A model generated the notes under the pieces. That model saw nothing but the letters and a program-made list of their open reading frames with translations, was not told where the DNA came from and did not search any database. A stretch of DNA of 10,569 nt from Clostridiales bacterium (GTDB lineage: Bacteria > Bacillota > Clostridia > Christensenellales > Aristaeellaceae). The stretch spans positions 1 to 10,569 of the forward strand of contig JALFHA010000367.1 in the NCBI GenBank assembly GCA_022776785.1, read 5' to 3'. Below, piece after piece: positions 7,236 through 10,569 of this stretch. A program made the position numbers and the translations under genes. Numbering within the stretch: position 1 is the first letter of the stretch; the number at the start of each line of letters is the position of its first letter.

Positions 7236-7931
7236 ATGTCCTCATTTGCGCTGCGCGCCATTGCGCTTGTATGCATGATGGCCGATCACATCGGGCTGTC
7301 GGCCTTTCCCGGCGCGAACGCCTTCCGCTGTGTCGGGCGCGTCGCCTTTCCTTTATATTGCTTTCTGCTCGTGCAGGGCTACCGGCACACGCGCGACGTG
7401 CGCGCCTATGCCCGGCGGCTTCTGCTGCTCGCGCTCATCTCGGAAATCCCCTTTGACTGGCTCATCTTCGGCCGCATCACCTGCCTGAGCGAGCAGAATG
7501 CGCTCTTTTCCCTTCTGCTTGCGCTGACAGCCCTCGCCGCGGATGACGCCCTGCGCGATCAAGCGGCGCTGCGCGCGATGGCGCTGGGCGGGCTGTGCGT
7601 GGCCGCCATGCTCTCGCGCGTGAGCTTTGGCTGGCTGGGCGTGGCGCTCTGCCTGTGCTTCTATGAGCTTGGCGGACTGCGCCGCATCGCCTGCGCCGCC
7701 GCGCTGCTGCTGGTCTACACGATGAGCCTCGCCTTCTCCGGCGTGGCGCAGGGCTGGGCATTCACCTCGCTGTGGGCGCTGCTCGCGCTGCCGCTCATCG
7801 TGCTGTACAATGGCCGTCCTGGCCCGCGTCCTCGCCTGCTGACGGCGCTGTTTTACGCGGCCTATCCGCTTCACCTCATTGCGCTGGCTGTCGTCCGCGC
7901 GCTGCGCATTGTGCCGCCGTATTTCTTCTGA
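7236..7931 (+). CDS. TraX-family integral membrane protein
   Basis: The 231-residue protein is highly hydrophobic, with about eight membrane segments. It shows the TraX pattern: ALRAIALVCMMADHIG near the N-terminus (residues 5-20), then VGRVAFPLYCFLLVQGYRHT, LLLLALISEIPFDWLIFG and SEQNALFSLLLALTA, and near the end LPLIVLYNGRPGPR and LFYAAYPLHLIAL. The first TraX described is the F-plasmid pilin N-acetyltransferase; chromosomal relatives in Firmicutes belong to the same acyltransferase-like group but have unknown substrates. No conjugation gene is nearby, so a pilin role is unlikely. I take ATG at 7236 because GGGAGG ends 7 nt before it; the upstream in-frame codons would extend the protein through the promoter. 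It diverges from purL and is apparently transcribed alone. Confidence 0.85.
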   Translation: MSSFALRAIALVCMMADHIGLSAFPGANAFRCVGRVAFPLYCFLLVQGYRHTRDVRAYARRLLLLALISEIPFDWLIFGRITCLSEQNALFSLLLALTALAADDALRDQAALRAMALGGLCVAAMLSRVSFGWLGVALCLCFYELGGLRRIACAAALLLVYTMSLAFSGVAQGWAFTSLWALLALPLIVLYNGRPGPRPRLLTALFYAAYPLHLIALAVVRALRIVPPYFF

Positions 7932-7954
7932 TTTCCGCTATACAATCGCATAAC

Positions 7955-8017
7955 AGAAGCGAAGCGATAACAGCTGCCCGAGGATGCATTCCCCGGCTCC
8001 GTCATCGCTTCGCTTCT
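7955..8017 (+). repeat. Long inverted repeat after traX (possible terminator or element boundary)
   Basis: AGAAGCGAAGCGAT (7955-7968) and ATCGCTTCGCTTCT (8004-8017) are perfect 14-bp arms around a 35-nt loop. The loop can itself fold weakly (CCGAGG with CCCCGG). It begins 24 nt after the traX stop codon. There is no T-tract behind it, so it is not a classical intrinsic terminator, though it may slow or protect the transcript. Confidence 0.65.
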
Positions 8018-8103
8018 ATACTGTCATTTGGTTATACTGCTTCGCGTCAAAACCTTATACTGTTCTGCGCCTAAACCGGCATGATGCCGGTTGCATCACC
8101 GAC

Positions 8104-8172
8104 CAAGAGATGCAAGTCCTGTTGCTTTACGGTCGAGGCCGAAGCTTTGCGGAAGGACTTTCAGAGTAAATC
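8104..8172 (+). repeat. Dispersed hairpin element, copy A
   Basis: This 69-nt stretch matches the minus strand of 10501-10569 at 55 positions with no gap. It folds as a three-level stem: AAGTCCT (8114-8120) with AGGACTT (8154-8160); TTGC (8122-8125) with GCGG (8149-8152) through two G-U pairs; and TCG (8133-8135) with CGA (8140-8142) around the tetraloop AGGC. The differences from copy B preserve the two inner stems. Function unknown; it may be a small repeat element or a structured RNA domain. Confidence 0.8.
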
Positions 8173-8367
8173 ATTGCTTTGCAAAACTCCTCCGTCAGGT
8201 AACGCTTCGCTCCCTGACTGCTTTCGCAAAATTGCTCCGCAATAGGGTACGTTGGGCTGCCGACCCAGGAAACTCGCATAGTCGCGCCGTAGGCGCTCCT
8301 TGCGGTTGCCAATCTCCGCCTGCCTGCTTCCCGCCCAGCGGGCGGCAGGCTACGATTCCAAACCCGC

Positions 8368-8386
8368 TTGGGGATTTCATCCCCAA
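8368..8386. repeat. Hairpin downstream of mscS
   Basis: TTGGGGAT (8368-8375) and ATCCCCAA (8379-8386) are perfect 8-bp arms with a TTC loop. On the minus strand it begins 52 nt after the mscS stop codon and is the stable hairpin closest to the end of that operon. No T-tract follows, so a role in transcript ending is only possible. Confidence 0.5.
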
Positions 8387-8438
8387 ACCCCATCACCGCT
8401 TCGCGCCTGTTCTCCCATCTTTCTATCTTAGATCAGCC

Positions 8439-9281
8439 TCAGCGCCGTTCACCCTTGTCCTCCACCTGCACGCGCGTCATGCCGCAGGCGAGCGCGATAC
8501 CGTCCCGGGCAAGCTCCATGCGCACGGCGTCAAGCAGCAGGTAGTACACATCCCAGTAGCGGCCCGTCGGCGTCCACACGCGCAGCAGGAACTGAACGCC
8601 CGTCTCGCCGTATTCCGTCACCGTCGCAAAGGGCGCCTGCTTACCCTCCCGCACGACGTCGGGCATGGCTGCCGCCGCGCGCAGCAGCGCCGCCGTCACG
8701 CGCGCGTTCTCGTGCTCATAGCCCACGCGCACGCTGATATCCATGCGCCGCAGGGGATGGCGGCTAAAATTGGTGATGCGCTCCGCCGACAGCTCCCGGT
8801 TGGGGATCAGCACGAGCTTGCCGTCCGGCGTCGCCAGATGCGTGTACATCAGATCGACGGATTCCACCTCGCCCTGTCCCTTATCCGTCTCGATGTAATC
8901 TCCGGCGGTGAAGGGCTTGGCCGTCAGAATGACCACGCCGCCCACGACGTTGGCCAGCACATTCTGAATGGACAGCGAAATCGCCAGCGCGAACAGGCTC
9001 AGCAGCGCTACAAGCGAGGTCACGGGCAGGCCGAGCTGGTCGGCAATGATCGTGCCCAGCACGACATAGAGCGCAATCTGCGCGCAGGAGATGAGGAACG
9101 CGCTCAGCGCGCGGTCGATGGGCAGGCGGCCGAGCGTGCGCTTGATGAAGGTCATCAGCACGCGCACCACGGCAATGCCCGCCACCAGCAGCACCAGCGC
9201 GATGAGCCAGCCCTCCAGCGGCACCTTGTCCAGCGCCTGCGCGACAGCCTCCGTATCAAACGTCTCCACAGCGGCATCCAT
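8439..9281 (-). CDS. Small-conductance mechanosensitive channel (MscS family)
   Basis: The 280-residue protein has the size and plan of E. coli MscS (286 residues): a short N-terminal stretch, TM1 (about 25-45), TM2 (62-82), and the pore-lining TM3 with its kink (88-123), where ISLSIQNVLANVVGGVVILTAKPF (residues 101-124) matches the family. The cytosolic beta domain follows with FTAGDYIE (124-131) and LVLIPN (156-161), then the alpha/beta domain to the end. It opens under membrane tension to release solutes during hypo-osmotic shock. The C-terminal segment reads GIALACGMTRV (261-271), where the family usually has an IPFPQ-like strand that forms the lower beta barrel; this is a local divergence. 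ATG at 9281 has GGGAGG 8 nt upstream. It follows the DUF362 gene by 51 bp without a terminator and is probably in the same operon. Confidence 0.95.
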   Translation of the reverse strand: MDAAVETFDTEAVAQALDKVPLEGWLIALVLLVAGIAVVRVLMTFIKRTLGRLPIDRALSAFLISCAQIALYVVLGTIIADQLGLPVTSLVALLSLFALAISLSIQNVLANVVGGVVILTAKPFTAGDYIETDKGQGEVESVDLMYTHLATPDGKLVLIPNRELSAERITNFSRHPLRRMDISVRVGYEHENARVTAALLRAAAAMPDVVREGKQAPFATVTEYGETGVQFLLRVWTPTGRYWDVYYLLLDAVRMELARDGIALACGMTRVQVEDKGERR

Positions 9282-9332
9282 GTGTATCGCCTCCCTTCGC
9301 GCTTCTCCTGTTATTCTCCGCGCTCAGCGGCA

Positions 9333-10463
9333 TCACATCCGGATCAGCTCATATTCGCGCGTGCCCAGGCCGATCTTCTCCGCGTGCTCCAGGCAGCTTC
9401 TCCACTCGGACTCCGGCGTGGAATTGGTGAACGGATCGCCCCAGTCAGCAAAACCCGGCTTTTTGAGATTGTCGGCAAGCTGGCTGTTCGCCAAGGGGCT
9501 GGCGGCCATGCACAGGTCCACGCACGCCTGATCCAGCGCCAGCGGGTCAAAGGACGCGAGCATTCCAATGTTGGGCAGGATGGCCGCGTCGTTCTCGCAG
9601 TGGCAGTCGCAGTTCGGGGAGACGTCCACGATCAGCGAGATGTGGAAGCTCGGCCTGCCGTCCACCACGGCCTTGGTGTACTCGGCCATGCGGCAGTTGA
9701 GCAGCGCGTTGGCGTCGTCGTTGTCAAACACAATCGCGTCAAAATTGCACGCGCCCAGGCAGCGGCCGCAGCCCACGCAGTTGTCCTGATTGACGCGCAT
9801 CTTCCTCGCCGCCTCGTCGAACTCGAGGCCGCCGTTGGCGCATTCCCTCTGGCACTTGCGGCAGCCGCGGCAGGCGTCCGGCTCGATGTGCGGCTTGCCG
9901 CTGGAGTGCTGCTCCTTCTTGCCCGCGCGCGAGCCGCAGCCCATGCCGATATTCTTGATCGTGCCGCCGAAGCCGGTCATCTCATGGCCCTTGAAATGGG
10001 TCAGGCTGATGAAGACATCCGCATCCATGATCGCCCGGCCGATGCGCGCTTCCTTGACGTATTCGCCACCCGCCACCGGCACGCCGATATCGTCCGTGCC
10101 CTTGAGGCCGTCACCGATGAGGATGGGGCAGCCGACGGTCAGCGGCGTGAAGCCGTTCTCCCACGCGCAGGAAAGGTGCTCGAGCGCGTTCTTGCGGCTG
10201 CCGGGGTACATCGTGTTGCAGTCGGTCAAAAACGGCTTGCCGCCCAGCTCCTTCACCACATCCACGACAGCGCGGGCGTAGTTGGGCCGCAGGTAGCTGA
10301 TGTTGCCCAGCTCGCCGAAGTGCATCTTGATGGCGACAAACTTGCCGTCCATGTCGATATCCCCGATGCCCGCCCTGCGGATGAGCTTCTTGAGCTTGGT
10401 GGGCAGGCCGTCGCCGAAGGCCACCGTGCGGAAATCCGTGAAATAGACCTTTGCCTTTTCCAT
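9333..10463 (-). CDS. DUF362 domain protein with two [4Fe-4S] ferredoxin clusters
   Basis: The 376-residue protein begins with the DUF362 part, typified by FGELGNISYLRP (49-60), LTDCNTMYPGSRKN (79-92) and ISLTHFKGHEMTGFGGTIKN (152-171). Inserted after it are two ferredoxin motifs, C198xxC201xxC204xxxC208 and C229xxC232xxC235xxxC239, each able to hold a [4Fe-4S] cluster. The C-terminal part has NCDCHCEND (284-292) and ASFDPLALDQACVDL (303-317), also conserved in the family; the CxCxC there could bind another metal. The family is common in anaerobes and is presumed cytosolic and redox-active, but no reaction is established that I can name. I choose ATG at 10463, with AGGAGG 8 nt upstream, over an in-frame ATG at 10526 that would read through the repeat element. 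It precedes mscS in the same direction. Confidence 0.93.
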   Translation of the reverse strand: MEKAKVYFTDFRTVAFGDGLPTKLKKLIRRAGIGDIDMDGKFVAIKMHFGELGNISYLRPNYARAVVDVVKELGGKPFLTDCNTMYPGSRKNALEHLSCAWENGFTPLTVGCPILIGDGLKGTDDIGVPVAGGEYVKEARIGRAIMDADVFISLTHFKGHEMTGFGGTIKNIGMGCGSRAGKKEQHSSGKPHIEPDACRGCRKCQRECANGGLEFDEAARKMRVNQDNCVGCGRCLGACNFDAIVFDNDDANALLNCRMAEYTKAVVDGRPSFHISLIVDVSPNCDCHCENDAAILPNIGMLASFDPLALDQACVDLCMAASPLANSQLADNLKKPGFADWGDPFTNSTPESEWRSCLEHAEKIGLGTREYELIRM

Positions 10464-10500
10464 GTGCGTTTCCTCCTGTTTCTTATGATGATAATCCTTC

Positions 10501-10569
10501 CATTCACTCCGTAAGTCCTTCTGCAAAGCTCCGGACTCGGTCGCAAAGCAGCGGGACTTACATCACTTG
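10501..10569 (-). repeat. Dispersed hairpin element, copy B (may continue past the window)
   Basis: This is the inverted copy of 8104-8172. It has an 8-bp outer stem GTAAGTCC/GGACTTAC, a middle stem CTGC/GCAG and an inner stem CCG/CGG around the tetraloop AGTC. It ends 37 nt before the DUF362 start codon. If the promoter lies further upstream it would be in the leader transcript, but I see no convincing promoter between it and the gene. The similarity reaches the last base of the window, so the element may be longer. Confidence 0.8.

Larger units (their letters stand above)
7932..8438. other. Gene-free gap of 507 bp, densely packed with hairpins
   Basis: No believable gene is found here between the convergent traX and mscS genes. 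Besides the long repeat at 7955-8017, these perfect or near-perfect inverted repeats follow one another: AACCGGCAT-G-ATGCCGGTT (8074-8092); TTGCATC/GATGCAA (8091-8115); the 69-nt element at 8104-8172; TTGC-TTT-GCAA (8174-8184); GTCAGG/CCTGAC (8194-8218); ATTGC-TCC-GCAAT (8231-8243); GCGCC-GTA-GGCGC (8284-8296); GCCTGCC/GGCAGGC enclosing CCCGC-CCA-GCGGG (8318-8350); and TTGGGGAT-TTC-ATCCCCAA (8368-8386). Several have 3-nt loops. The gap also holds three copies of TATACTG (8017, 8033, 8056). No rho-independent terminator with a T-tract is visible for either gene. Confidence 0.75.

Noticed and set aside
8091..8115. TTGCATC/GATGCAA as an independent terminator
   Set aside because: It overlaps both the palindrome at 8074-8092 and element copy A, has an 11-nt loop and no T-tract; it is probably an alternative pairing within the structured region.
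8127..8396. An 89-codon open frame on the minus strand within the hairpin gap
   Set aside because: It runs through six or more inverted repeats, has no convincing ribosome site and no recognisable family; the nucleotide structure explains the sequence better than coding does.
7932..8438. A CRISPR array or tRNA cluster in the hairpin-rich gap
   Set aside because: The hairpins differ in sequence and spacing, there is no regular direct repeat-spacer pattern, and no cloverleaf with a CCA-type acceptor arm could be found.
8091..10514. An 807-codon open frame on the plus strand
   Set aside because: It covers the hairpin gap and then runs antisense to mscS and the DUF362 gene. Both of those have clear motifs and ribosome sites; this frame has neither.
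10464..10526. N-terminal extension of the DUF362 protein to ATG at 10526
   Set aside because: The extension would read through the hairpin element, has no good ribosome site and adds a hydrophilic tail not typical of the family; ATG at 10463 has AGGAGG at 8 nt.

Overview
The window looks like a chromosomal piece of a GC-rich Bacillota (Firmicutes), probably a member of the class Clostridia. The grounds are AGGAGG-type ribosome binding sites before almost every gene, good sigma-A promoters (TTGACA-N17-TATAGT type), an ECF promoter of the TGAAAC...CGTC type known from Bacillus, and a single-chain PurL of about 1250 residues as found in clostridia and streptococci. I cannot name a genus. No CRISPR array, tRNA, rRNA, transposase or phage gene is visible.

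Layout from left to right. (1) 1-202, minus: 5' part of an ECF sigma factor gene, running off the window, preceded by its own ECF-type promoter (247-275) and a perfect 16-bp palindrome. (2) 334-3098, minus: a three-gene operon in the order secreted leucine-rich-repeat protein, secreted phosphodiester glycosidase (NAGPA domain), and a multi-pass membrane protein that is a divergent relative of prolipoprotein diacylglyceryl transferase. It has a sigma-A promoter at 3138-3166 and a rho-independent terminator at 294-327. (3) 3234-6989, minus: purL, with a terminator at 3173-3207 and a promoter at 7070-7098. (4) 7236-7931, plus: a TraX-family membrane protein, divergent from purL. The shared intergenic region carries two CGAACATT boxes that resemble the Bacillus PurR box. 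(5) 7932-8438: a 507-bp stretch without a gene between convergent genes, packed with short perfect hairpins. (6) 8439-10463, minus: a DUF362/ferredoxin protein followed by an MscS-type mechanosensitive channel, probably one operon.

The most interesting signal is not a gene. A 69-nt hairpin sequence at 8104-8172 (plus) has a second copy at 10501-10569 (minus), cut by the window edge. The copies match at 55 of 69 positions without gaps. The differences keep the stems intact: one full C-G to U-A exchange and two wobble changes. This suggests a dispersed, structure-conserved element. The first copy lies inside a longer chain of triloop and other hairpins that fills the gap between traX and mscS.

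The protein genes belong to recognisable families. The unusual points among them are the Lgt-like protein that lacks residues thought necessary for lipoprotein modification, its operon with two secreted proteins, and the possible PurR control shared by purL and traX.
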